A stretch of DNA of 64,000 nt from Chitinophagaceae bacterium (GTDB lineage: Bacteria > Bacteroidota > Bacteroidia > Chitinophagales > Chitinophagaceae), in the NCBI GenBank assembly GCA_004173235.1, contig SEAC01000019.1, positions 1 through 64,000 on the forward strand, given 5' to 3'. Within the stretch, counting starts at the first letter, position 1; every line of letters begins with the position of its first letter. Shown here piece by piece: positions 25,519 to 32,982 of this stretch. The notes under the pieces are model-generated. The model was not told the origin of the DNA. It worked only from the letters and a program-made list of their open reading frames with translations, and searched no databases. The translations under genes and the position numbers were made by a program.

Positions 25519-28386
25519 TTAGACTTTCTCAATTATGGCTATGTCATTAGGTGTCAGTTCATATAATTGATATACTAAAACATCAATTTGCCGATCCAGA
25601 GCGATGCATTTATTCTGCAAATAATCACTGTCTCTACTAGTTTTAGCTACTTGGAGTAGACTTTTTGCCTCCACTAGTTGTTTAACCAAGTCCGACACTT
25701 TCTCCACCAATTGTTTTTTGGGGCTTGTCTTAACGGGAAGGCTTTTAATTACGCTTGGCTTTATCTCCGCAAAAACTTTCCCTTGTTGAGGGTTTAGTAA
25801 TTTATACAAAAAATTAAAAAGTTTCGAGTTCAACAATCCAAGTATATAATGATAGTCTAGTTTGGTAGTTATTATGAAAACTGAATTTTGACAGTAGTAT
25901 TGTTTATCGTCAATAATTGCCCTTATCTTATCGCTTGTCTGTCGAAGCAGAATTTTCCTGCCGAGCATTTTGCTTTCATTCGAAGGATACATAAGCCATT
26001 TACCATACTTTATATACTGGATTTTCGTTGTGTCCAGTTCATATCTGTTCACATTACTACCAACAAGCAAAGGCTTCCACTCTTTGCCAATTTTATGTTC
26101 AGAGTGATATGACCTTTCCTCCAAAATCTTTTTTGTTTGCGGCGGCTCTCCATATCCAACTTGATATGGCTTGATGCCCCAAATGATTTCGCTATCAACT
26201 GCAAAACTGTTTGTGTTCAAGTAACACTTTTCCTTAAGCTTTTGAATAGCAGGATTCAATTCTAGTATAATTCTACACAACTCGTCTTTTTCCCATAGCC
26301 TTACGTCCACGCCGTTCTCGAAAACAAGTATATTTTTTTTAATCCTTTTGACCTGAATAACATTTTTCTCAATCTTTCGGTTTCGCAGAATTACAGTGCA
26401 GCTTTCAACAGTCGCATCTTTGAATACACCGTCCCCATAATCAATAATTTCTTTAATGTCTTTTTTGAGTATTTCGCGTCTGAAATCCACTGCGGTATTT
26501 ATCAAAAGCCAGGTATTGGGAGTTATGTATCCCAACTGCCCGCCGGTTGACAGAAGCTTCAGAGCTTTTGACACAAAGAAGCTATAGCTATCTTTCACCT
26601 TTGTATTAATCCACGGGAAAAGCGTTAGAAGGTACTTTTTGCTATAGCTATCAAATTCTGCCCCCCAAGGTGGGTTTCCGACTATTGAATCAAATCCTCC
26701 CTTCCCTATTACTTCCGGGAACGCTGATTCATAATCCATGGGGTTTAAACCTTTCTCTTCTTCGAAGGAAAAAAGTTTCTCATTTAATATGTCAGTGCCA
26801 ACTAGACTATTCCCGCAAACGATGTTTTTAGTTAAGTCCGGCAATACCTTACTAAATATGGCCCCCTGCCTAGTTTGCGTGGTACTAAGCGTTTCATCCT
26901 CTAGCATTTTTAGAAAGAGGCTCAATTGGGTCACTTCTACTGCCTGTGCATCTATATCAACACCATAGATATTTTTGAGTAGGATATTCTGCTTAAGCTT
27001 TAGTGTTAGTATCCATTGACCATCTAAATACTCAGCATTCCCAAAATCCTCACTTCTCTTGTCAATCTCTTTTTTATCGCTGAGCTTATCGTTATAGTAT
27101 TTTTTATGGTACTCTAACAGCAAGTCATATACACCAATTAAAAATGATCCGGAACCGCATGCAATATCCGCAAAGCGCATCTCTGAAATTTCCTTTGGTG
27201 CTTTGCCCTCAATTTGCTTTCCAACGGTATTGCCAACTATGTAATCTACTATGTATTTCGGAGTGTAATAAACCCCGCCAGCCTTACGTACTTCAGGCTT
27301 TACTTCAATGGTTACTCTTTTTGCTGTACTTACAACGACCTTTCCTAAAAAGCGTTCGTAAATAGAACCTAGAATATGTATAGGAAGATAATTGAATTGA
27401 TAAGGGCTGTTAAGGTTACTTATATCACTGCATATGCGCTTAAATGTAATTTCTTCAGCGCCAGAAAATTTCTGGTCATCAATAAAGTGCTTCTTAAAAA
27501 CTACACCATTATACTTTGCATCAAGTTTGCGACAATCACCTACGAAATCCTTCCAACTTGTCCACTCGCTTACATGATTTTCCGGTTCTATTAACTTGTC
27601 TTCTAGAAACCGAATGAATACCAAACGGTCAATAGTGCGCTGAACTGCTTCAGTTAACTCTTCGCCGTTGAGAGCTTCATCATTCCTTTTAAAGGCTTTA
27701 GCCAAATCCTCCCTTATGCCATCAATGTATTCTAAGAAATCTTCATCAATAGGTTTATAGCCGCCTTTAAAAAGAGCTTTTTGGACTGCCTTCCCCTTCG
27801 GTTTTGGTAATGCGGAGGCATACGTTTCTAAGCTGCTGTTTGCTACCGCTTCTCTACTAAACAACCAATATATTTCAGCGAACTTTTCTTTATCTAAGTA
27901 ATCGGTATATCGGTATTCTTTGTGCTGTCCATTAAATACGTAACGTATATCTGGTTTTATACGGCAATCAATAATATGAAACTCTTCAAAATCAGTCAGA
28001 ACGGAAAGCGGGACATTAGCGTTGTAACCATATCTGATAGTCTGGAAATAATGATCCGGGTGTCGTAATCCTACCGAAGGTTTTTTTGCCTCGGCAAAAA
28101 AACGTTCATCCTTAAAATTAGGAGCCATGTAAAACGCATAATCAGCACGTTTTTGAGCTTTAGATTCTTGTTGACGCTGACTTTTTTCAATTTTTACTTC
28201 TTGCTCATAGGGGTTTTGTTGTTCTCGGTGCCTTACGTCCCAACCCAAAGCCGTGAAAAAGTCATCAATAAAATCCTGGCGCGCCTCACTTTCTTGGTAT
28301 TGGGGTGAAGTATAATGTTTGATACCCTTTTCGAAACGTCTTACTAGGATGCCTACAGCTTCATACGCTAAGTCAAAAGAGGTCAT
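25519..28386 (-). CDS. Type IIG restriction-modification enzyme (Eco57I-like, single chain)
   Basis: The 955-residue protein joins nuclease and methyltransferase. A PD-(D/E)xK-type site is visible as Asp82 in RADYAFY and Glu99-Ala-Lys101 in RFFAEAKKP. The gamma-class N6-adenine methyltransferase has GVYYTPKYIVDYIV (about 371), motif I FADIACGSGSF (405-415) and motif IV GNPPWG (570-575). A TaqI-type target-recognition domain and a helical tail follow from about residue 720 (LGRKILLRQTSDKIRAIID, LNSKLFNFLYKLLN). No separate methylase or specificity gene is present, as expected for type IIG. It is the likely cargo and defence function of the element. Confidence 0.9.
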   Translation of the reverse strand: MTSFDLAYEAVGILVRRFEKGIKHYTSPQYQESEARQDFIDDFFTALGWDVRHREQQNPYEQEVKIEKSQRQQESKAQKRADYAFYMAPNFKDERFFAEAKKPSVGLRHPDHYFQTIRYGYNANVPLSVLTDFEEFHIIDCRIKPDIRYVFNGQHKEYRYTDYLDKEKFAEIYWLFSREAVANSSLETYASALPKPKGKAVQKALFKGGYKPIDEDFLEYIDGIREDLAKAFKRNDEALNGEELTEAVQRTIDRLVFIRFLEDKLIEPENHVSEWTSWKDFVGDCRKLDAKYNGVVFKKHFIDDQKFSGAEEITFKRICSDISNLNSPYQFNYLPIHILGSIYERFLGKVVVSTAKRVTIEVKPEVRKAGGVYYTPKYIVDYIVGNTVGKQIEGKAPKEISEMRFADIACGSGSFLIGVYDLLLEYHKKYYNDKLSDKKEIDKRSEDFGNAEYLDGQWILTLKLKQNILLKNIYGVDIDAQAVEVTQLSLFLKMLEDETLSTTQTRQGAIFSKVLPDLTKNIVCGNSLVGTDILNEKLFSFEEEKGLNPMDYESAFPEVIGKGGFDSIVGNPPWGAEFDSYSKKYLLTLFPWINTKVKDSYSFFVSKALKLLSTGGQLGYITPNTWLLINTAVDFRREILKKDIKEIIDYGDGVFKDATVESCTVILRNRKIEKNVIQVKRIKKNILVFENGVDVRLWEKDELCRIILELNPAIQKLKEKCYLNTNSFAVDSEIIWGIKPYQVGYGEPPQTKKILEERSYHSEHKIGKEWKPLLVGSNVNRYELDTTKIQYIKYGKWLMYPSNESKMLGRKILLRQTSDKIRAIIDDKQYYCQNSVFIITTKLDYHYILGLLNSKLFNFLYKLLNPQQGKVFAEIKPSVIKSLPVKTSPKKQLVEKVSDLVKQLVEAKSLLQVAKTSRDSDYLQNKCIALDRQIDVLVYQLYELTPNDIAIIEKV

Positions 28387-28500
28387 AAGTCTTTAGTTGG
28401 TTGGCATTAAATGTATAAAAGAAAACTAGCTTTTGTAAGAATGCCAACCGTGCGAAACCAATAAACTAGCTAGCACACCACTTTTAGAAGAACGTTTTTG

Positions 28501-29379
28501 TCATTCAACTATGGAAAGAATATTGCCATCAATGTCAACCTTCGCAGTCACCATGTCAATTATTTTAGCTCCAAGAGCGTTTTTTCCCCTGTACTTCATT
28601 TGCACAATTATGTACTTTCCTTTATCTACATGTCGTGTTTCAACATGATCGAAGCTGCCGGGATCATTCATATTGTCTTTTACGTACCGCACTAAACTTC
28701 TATGTGAGCCGTCCCAAGGAGAAAACTGAAGTTGTATCTTATGTGCTCTTTCTGCCAGGGCTATATTCTCTTGTTCCTGCTGCTTATTAAGCAAAAGGGC
28801 TACAACTATTGGCCGGTCGGAAAACTCAGCCCCAAACAGGCGCTTTGTAGCGCTATCAATGTCATCTTGTAAGCCTATCTGGTTAGCTTCATTAATGTTT
28901 GTGTTGTTTTTGCTCGCTGCCTTTGAAAGCTGAAAGTAAATACTATCCCCATTTGCTGAAATTGAGGTGCTAACTATGTATGCTCCTTTCCAATCCTTTA
29001 CAACACTGTCGGCCCATTTCTTTTGAAATGATTTTAGTTTCTCAAAATTCCTAGGGACTGGCACTTGTGCAATGGACTCGCTTTTTATTGTAGCTTTTGC
29101 TATTCTGTTAGGGATTGGTGCCTGTGCAATAGACTCGCTTTTTATGGTAGCTTTTGCTATTCTGTTACGCTTGTATTTACTAGTGTCTGCAAAGGAAGCG
29201 ACTAGAATAACCAAAATTGAGAAGGCTCCAAAAAGCCCGGCTAAAGTATAAATCAGTTTTTTCCAAATCGGTCGGTTTGATTTCCATGCTCCATACAAGC
29301 CAAGCGGAGGAACAATTAAGAGGGAGGGAATCAAAAGCCTTTTGCGGCTGTACCATTCTGGTTTAGGAGTGGGGGTCAT
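28501..29379 (-). CDS. Hypothetical membrane protein of the element, with a 19-residue duplication
   Basis: The ATG at 29379 (MTPTPKPEWYSRKR) is chosen because the longer frame would begin with TTG. The 292-residue protein has two hydrophobic segments in the first 65 residues (LLIPSLLIVPPLGLYG and LIYTLAGLFGAFSILVILVA). A tandem repeat RIAKATIKSESIAQ(A/V)P(I/V)P follows, then a soluble domain with charged helices. The last ~70 residues (VRYVKDNMNDPGSFDHVETR) resemble small domains common at the end of exported Bacteroidota proteins. No named function. It lies 114 bp upstream of the type IIG gene. Confidence 0.6.
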   Translation of the reverse strand: MTPTPKPEWYSRKRLLIPSLLIVPPLGLYGAWKSNRPIWKKLIYTLAGLFGAFSILVILVASFADTSKYKRNRIAKATIKSESIAQAPIPNRIAKATIKSESIAQVPVPRNFEKLKSFQKKWADSVVKDWKGAYIVSTSISANGDSIYFQLSKAASKNNTNINEANQIGLQDDIDSATKRLFGAEFSDRPIVVALLLNKQQEQENIALAERAHKIQLQFSPWDGSHRSLVRYVKDNMNDPGSFDHVETRHVDKGKYIIVQMKYRGKNALGAKIIDMVTAKVDIDGNILSIVE

Positions 29380-29412
29380 GTTAAAAAAATGAGGCGTGAA
29401 CAATTATGTACC

Positions 29413-29528
29413 TGTTTCTGAGGCTCTGGGGAGAGGCCCACACGACAAGGTAACACAACGTCACGCCCGTACGGGCGCATTGCGAAACCTTTTGTCGTAT
29501 CGTTATTCTCCCCAGAATTTCAGAAACA
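29413..29528. other. 116-bp nested palindrome (three-tier hairpin)
   Basis: An outer stem of ~22 bp (29413-29434 with 29507-29528, one mismatch and two G-T pairs) encloses a second stem (ACGACAA-GGT at 29442-29451 with 29487-29498). That encloses the perfect palindrome CGCCCGTACGGGCG (29464-29477). It sits in the 442-bp gene-free stretch between the membrane protein gene and the AT-hook-like gene. It could be a folded RNA, a replication or transfer site, or a miniature inverted-repeat element. No protein frame explains it. Confidence 0.75.
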
Positions 29529-29731
29529 AAAGTTGTTGCAATAGCAACTATCTCTATGTGATCTTTCTTTTTATCTCTCTATTTAATTCAAATTAGTTTA
29601 AATGCAAAATATCACTTTTTCCACGTTCGCCGCGCCCGCAATGTGTAACTACTCACCTAGTGCAAAGGGGCCGAAAAGTAGGTTTTAAGGGTGGGGGGTC
29701 TTTTTATGTACTGTAGCCGTTGCCAGTAGTG

Positions 29732-29823
29732 CTTATCCTACCCCTTCCCGTTTAGAATATCTGAAGCAATAAATAAATTGTCCTGTGTCTGAAAAAACGC
29801 GAATTGCCACTTATCCTACCCCT
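29732..29823. repeat. Direct repeats CTTATCCTACCCCT
   Basis: The 14-bp word occurs at 29732-29745 and 29810-29823, each shortly after TTGCCA, with 78 bp between starts. The second overlaps the stop of the next gene. A protein-binding role is possible. Confidence 0.5.
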
Positions 29824-30190
29824 AATTGATCGTATCTCGCTGTTGCTCAGTGGTAAGAAGCTTTAGGGCCTCGATAAGTAACTTTTGTTGTTTTGTACCT
29901 GATTGGTGCCTATTGTACGCAAAGAGTTTGTGAAACTCCGGTTTCAATTCCCTGCATATTATATCCCGTATTTCTTCCGCCGCCTTTGATATTGGAACGC
30001 CCTTAGGAAGTAAGAGCTTCGCGTACTCTAAGAGAAGCTTGGCCCTCTGCTCAAATGGCACCCCAGACACTAAATGCTTTCGCAGATTTTCCATTTCAGG
30101 TTTTATAAATGCCGCTAAGTCTACCTTGGATTCTTTCTTAAGGTTGTTTGGGCGCCCTTTCGGCCTACCCGATTTATTTGAATTTTCCAT
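29822..30190 (-). CDS. Small basic protein with AT-hook-like GRPKGRP motif
   Basis: The ATG at 30190 (MENSNKSGRPKGRPNNLKKE) gives 122 residues. The N-terminal GRPKGRP followed by lysines resembles an AT hook or the start of small phage and plasmid DNA-binding proteins. The rest is predicted helical (FEQRAKLLLEYAKLLLPKGV). DNA binding is inferred. It lies downstream of the iteron-like repeats, which may contain its promoter. Confidence 0.55.
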   Translation of the reverse strand: MENSNKSGRPKGRPNNLKKESKVDLAAFIKPEMENLRKHLVSGVPFEQRAKLLLEYAKLLLPKGVPISKAAEEIRDIICRELKPEFHKLFAYNRHQSGTKQQKLLIEALKLLTTEQQRDTIN

Positions 30191-30202
30191 ATGTAATCTG
30201 TT

Positions 30203-30226
30203 GGTGCTCCCCGCTAGGGGAGCGCC
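30203..30226. other. 10-bp hairpin between the AT-hook-like gene and the iterons
   Basis: GGTGCTCCCC/GGGGAGCGCC with loop GCTA lies in the probable leader of the minus-strand gene. Rightward it is followed by TTTT, but no rightward gene enters it. It may be a leader structure or a terminator guarding the control region. Confidence 0.5.
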
Positions 30227-30271
30227 TTTTATCTTTTGGATTATCAATTACTTTCCAGCTTATTATCTATA

Positions 30272-30351
30272 TGAACTTTCTGAACATTTCTTACTGAACT
30301 ATGTGAACCAATAAACTGAACTTTTTATACACTACACCGCACTATCTGAAC
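30272..30351. repeat. Iteron-like TGAAC repeats, 22-23 bp period
   Basis: TGAAC starts at 30272, 30281, 30295, 30304, 30317 and 30347. The first five form pairs 9 bp apart recurring every 22-23 bp. All point the same way. The last lies within the 3' end of the winged-helix gene. Such spacing, about two helical turns, is typical of iterons or operators bound by an initiator or repressor. Confidence 0.6.
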
Positions 30352-30937
30352 GATTCGGACTAGCATGAACTAATTGAGCAAATTCTTTAGACCCCTTCTT
30401 TGTAACGCTCACCATATTATTTTCATAGGAGGTAATTAATCCCAGCTTTTCCAGCTTCCTTTTTGATTTATAGAACTGTCTCTCAGTTGTTTTCAACCTT
30501 TCAATATAAAAGCAACATCTAGCACGTGCCTTTCCTGTTGGGTTGGCCGAAAGCCAGGAAAATAGATATAGTAAACCGGCCTCCCTTGTTGAAAGCTTAT
30601 AAGCGCGCTTAAGCGAATAGACCACAATAAAAAATCCGCTATTCGATTGTATTGGTTTTAGGCCATCGGGCACGTCTGCATTGATACAGTATTTGCCGCC
30701 ATCCTTTTCTATGATATATCCCTTCTGCACTAGCCTTCCGATAATAGAATAGACTGTGTTCCTTGAATATGCAAGGTGTTTACTTAGGTATGTAATGCCC
30801 TGCATGTAGTCATTGTGATAACTCCTCCGAACCATTTCGGAAAGGGTTATAAGTTCATCAATGGAAAGCCCTAAGCTTTGAAGTACTTCTTCATAGATAC
30901 AGGCATAGCTTACCCGGTAGGTAGTATCTTTGTTCAC
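30332..30937 (-). CDS. Winged-helix protein of the element, possibly initiator- or repressor-like
   Basis: The 201-residue protein starts at a GTG (30937), as no ATG precedes the conserved-looking part. Two helix-turn-helix-like regions are visible. The first has ITYLSKHLAYSRNTVYSIIG and VQKGYIIEKDGGKYCIN. The second has CFYIERLKTTERQFYKSKRK and LEKLGLITSYENNMVSVTKK. Each looks like a winged helix with its wing. Two such domains recall plasmid Rep_3 initiators, but the sequence match is not strong. Direct repeats of TGAAC adjoin its 3' end. Its role in control or replication of the element is inferred. Confidence 0.55.
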   Translation of the reverse strand: MNKDTTYRVSYACIYEEVLQSLGLSIDELITLSEMVRRSYHNDYMQGITYLSKHLAYSRNTVYSIIGRLVQKGYIIEKDGGKYCINADVPDGLKPIQSNSGFFIVVYSLKRAYKLSTREAGLLYLFSWLSANPTGKARARCCFYIERLKTTERQFYKSKRKLEKLGLITSYENNMVSVTKKGSKEFAQLVHASPNRSDSAV

Positions 30938-30956
30938 TGTAGTAAATTTTAGAGAG

Positions 30957-30984
30957 AAAGGCAGTCACGGCAATGACTGCCTTT
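30957..30984 (-). terminator. Terminator of the excisionase-like gene
   Basis: The stem AAAGGCAGTCA/TGACTGCCTTT begins directly at the stop codon (30985) and is followed leftward by CTCTCT and an AT-rich tract. Confidence 0.7.
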
Positions 30985-31296
30985 TCATTTGAAGGCCTTG
31001 AATTTTTGGCTGTGGACTAGCTCTAACGCCTTGTCTATTTCTTCTTCCTTGTATAATACCCTAGACCCTATACGGTAGCATGGTATCAACCCCTCCAAAG
31101 AATACTTTGAAAGGGTAGGCAAGGAAATAGTAAGCCGTTTCGCGGCTTCTTTTCGCGTTAGATAATTACTGTCTCTCTGAGTGACGGGCTCCTTCTTTGC
31201 TATTGCAACTGCTTCTTCAATGCCCTCAGCGACCATTTTCCGGATCAGGCTTTCAAACTCACTGAGTGAAAGTCCCTGTAGGATGACGCTGTGCAT
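30985..31296 (-). CDS. Excisionase-like helix-turn-helix protein (HTH_17 type)
   Basis: The ATG at 31296 (MHSVILQGLSLSEFESLIRK) is preferred to an upstream GTG, because this N-terminus is standard for Bacteroidota element proteins. The 103-residue protein has a MerR/Xis-like HTH: YLTRKEAAKRLTISLPTLSK, then GLIPCYRIGSRVLYKEEEID. Such proteins act as excisionases or as small regulators of integrative elements. It lies just beyond the integrase terminator. Confidence 0.8.
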   Translation of the reverse strand: MHSVILQGLSLSEFESLIRKMVAEGIEEAVAIAKKEPVTQRDSNYLTRKEAAKRLTISLPTLSKYSLEGLIPCYRIGSRVLYKEEEIDKALELVHSQKFKAFK

Positions 31297-31344
31297 ATAT
31301 GTATTGAACACAAAGGAAAGACCAAACGGAGTAAAAAAAGAAAA

Positions 31345-31368
31345 GGTGTTGGAAAACTTACCAACACC
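31345..31368 (-). terminator. Integrase terminator
   Basis: GGTGTTGG/CCAACACC with an 8-nt loop is followed leftward by TTTTCTTTTTTT. It lies 31 nt past the integrase stop codon. Confidence 0.85.
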
Positions 31369-31399
31369 ATTTGACTCAAATTAAATTGATTTGCTCTCT

Positions 31400-32713
31400 T
31401 TATACCGCTTTCAAACTGGCACTTTCATTTTTCCAAAAGTTGCTCACTCGTATAGCTGCATCCCTATTCTCAATCTTCAGATATCTTAAGAAAGCCTTCT
31501 CTGTTCTGTGGCCTGTGATTCTCATAATGTCGTGTACCGGTATGCCTTTCAGGTACTGGTTTGTTGCAAAGCTTCTCCTAGCTGAGTGAGTAACAACAAG
31601 GTCGTATTTCATAACTGTTTTGTAGACCTTAGCCCCCTTGAGTGTATTACCAATATTGAAAGGCTGCTTAAGTACATCAATCATTGAAGCAACTTCTTTT
31701 AAGTACCCGTTCATCTTCTGGTTTGATATTGCCGGCGGCAATGAATTAGGGTATTGACCTGCATATTTATCCATTACCCTTTGAACAGTCGGATGAATTG
31801 GTATATATACTTTGCCGCCGGTCTTTTGCTGCTCTATTTCGATATACTCTCCTTTTATATTGTGCGCTTTGATCCGGGAAAAGTCAGAAAAGCGAAGCCC
31901 TGTCCAGCAGCCTACTAGAAAGAGGTCTCTTACCTTTTCTAATCGCTTATTCGATGAAAGGTCAAATCTTTCTATAGCTGACAATTCAAGCTCATTCAAA
32001 TAAATTGAATCCGTCTTCTCTGAAATGACGCGGAAAGACTTTTTCCTGAAGCTAATATTTGACGTGTAATTTCTATCAATCGCTTCTTGCATAAAGGTTT
32101 TGATATTCCTTATGTGTTTACCTACTGTATTGAGCCGAAAGCCGTTTGTATGGGTTAGGAAAAAAGAAAAGTCATTGTAAAAGTCTGTATCAATGTGATT
32201 GAAGTCTAAGTGCTTCTTTGATAGGTCTGCAAACTCTTTGATTAGCCGAAATGTCTGCCGGTACGCCCTAATTGTGATTTCACTTATCTGCTTACCCGTC
32301 ACAGGATTTACTTTCTTATGCAAGTCTTTCAAATAGCTCTCTAGGAAGCCAAAAAGGTCTTGTTTAGTCCGTTCTTGTGCTGTGCCCGACTTGTTACGGG
32401 CCAAGCTTACCTTTTCCCGTAGTTGCGCTGTTGTGGGCTCTAGGTTATTGTTATCGCTTTTCAGCTTTTGGTATTCGTCAATGATAACATTTGCCAGCGT
32501 TCTCAGTGTAACATTAAAAGAAGCGAATGGAAACTCTTTCACTTCCCGCGCCTTCTGCTCTTTTGGATTCCAGTGTTTAGGAGCAATGGATAATTTAGGC
32601 TCATAATACTTCATCTGCATTTTGTTATAGCAGAAAGTAGCAATTACCGGTGTAATGCCTTTTGATTTTGTGTCTTTTAGAAAGAACGAAACTTTTCCTT
32701 GCGTCTTTGCCAT
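31400..32713 (-). CDS. Tyrosine recombinase / site-specific integrase
   Basis: The ATG at 32713 (MAKTQGKVSFFLKDTKSKG) gives 437 residues. The N-terminus is the arm-binding domain usual in Bacteroidota integrases, and a SAM-like core-binding domain follows (LFGFLESYLKDLHKKVNP). The catalytic domain shows Arg in GCWTGLRFSDFSR, His-x-x-Arg in THSARRSFATN, His in ITGHRTEKA, and the nucleophile Tyr in FLRYLKIE. It lies next to attR, as expected for an enzyme acting on the tRNA-Phe site. Confidence 0.95.
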   Translation of the reverse strand: MAKTQGKVSFFLKDTKSKGITPVIATFCYNKMQMKYYEPKLSIAPKHWNPKEQKAREVKEFPFASFNVTLRTLANVIIDEYQKLKSDNNNLEPTTAQLREKVSLARNKSGTAQERTKQDLFGFLESYLKDLHKKVNPVTGKQISEITIRAYRQTFRLIKEFADLSKKHLDFNHIDTDFYNDFSFFLTHTNGFRLNTVGKHIRNIKTFMQEAIDRNYTSNISFRKKSFRVISEKTDSIYLNELELSAIERFDLSSNKRLEKVRDLFLVGCWTGLRFSDFSRIKAHNIKGEYIEIEQQKTGGKVYIPIHPTVQRVMDKYAGQYPNSLPPAISNQKMNGYLKEVASMIDVLKQPFNIGNTLKGAKVYKTVMKYDLVVTHSARRSFATNQYLKGIPVHDIMRITGHRTEKAFLRYLKIENRDAAIRVSNFWKNESASLKAV

Positions 32714-32759
32714 TGTATAGCGTTTAAGTGGTGAATTGATATGAATGCTATGCCACGGT

Positions 32760-32783
32760 GGGGGAAGAATAAGGGGAAGAATA
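32760..32783. repeat. Putative integrase arm-type sites, right end
   Basis: GGGGGAAGAAT (32760-32770) and GGGGAAGAATA (32773-32783) repeat the words found at 25417-25439. They lie upstream of the integrase start and ~130 bp from attR. Confidence 0.4.
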
Positions 32784-32907
32784 ATCTTTCTCTCATTTGA
32801 TTTTGCTTTCTCTCCCTTTATCAATCCCTATTACCGGGGCACTTCATTCATGGGGCGTACTGTGCAATTCAATCAACACTTGTAAATGCGATAAAAAAGG
32901 TCTCAGT

Positions 32908-32921
32908 CCGGCCCACACCAC
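32908..32921 (+). repeat. attR core of the integrative element
   Basis: CCGGCCCACACCAC exactly repeats the tRNA-Phe 3' end at 25347-25360. The sequence to its left no longer resembles a tRNA. Confidence 0.85.
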
Positions 32922-32926
32922 GAAAG

Positions 32927-32965
32927 AAACGCCTCAGGACGATGATGTCTGAGGCGTTTTTCGTT
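32927..32965 (+). terminator. Original tRNA-Phe terminator, displaced by the element
   Basis: The 11-bp stem AAACGCCTCAG/CTGAGGCGTTT followed by TTCGTTT lies 6 nt past attR. With the element removed it would directly follow tRNA-Phe. On the opposite strand it could also end the next gene. Confidence 0.75.
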
Positions 32966-32982
32966 TAGGGGGTCGATGGTGG

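Larger units (their letters stand above)
25361..32921. mobile_element. Integrative element of ~7.6 kb in tRNA-Phe carrying a type IIG restriction system
   Basis: The element is bounded by 14-bp direct repeats, one of them the 3' end of tRNA-Phe. It is visibly richer in A+T than the flanks and uses different codons. All six of its genes are on the minus strand: tyrosine integrase (next to attR), excisionase-like HTH, winged-helix protein, AT-hook-like protein, membrane protein, and a type IIG restriction-modification enzyme next to attL. It also carries iteron-like repeats, a long nested palindrome and GGGGAAGAAT repeats near both ends. No conjugation or phage structural genes are seen, so it would need help to move between cells. 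Confidence 0.88.

Noticed and set aside
25519..28386. BREX methylase PglX
   Set aside because: The protein has its own nuclease-like ExK site and no BREX partner genes lie nearby, so a type IIG enzyme fits better.
29413..29528. Retron non-coding RNA
   Set aside because: The fold is palindrome-like and structured, but there is no reverse transcriptase gene anywhere in the element.
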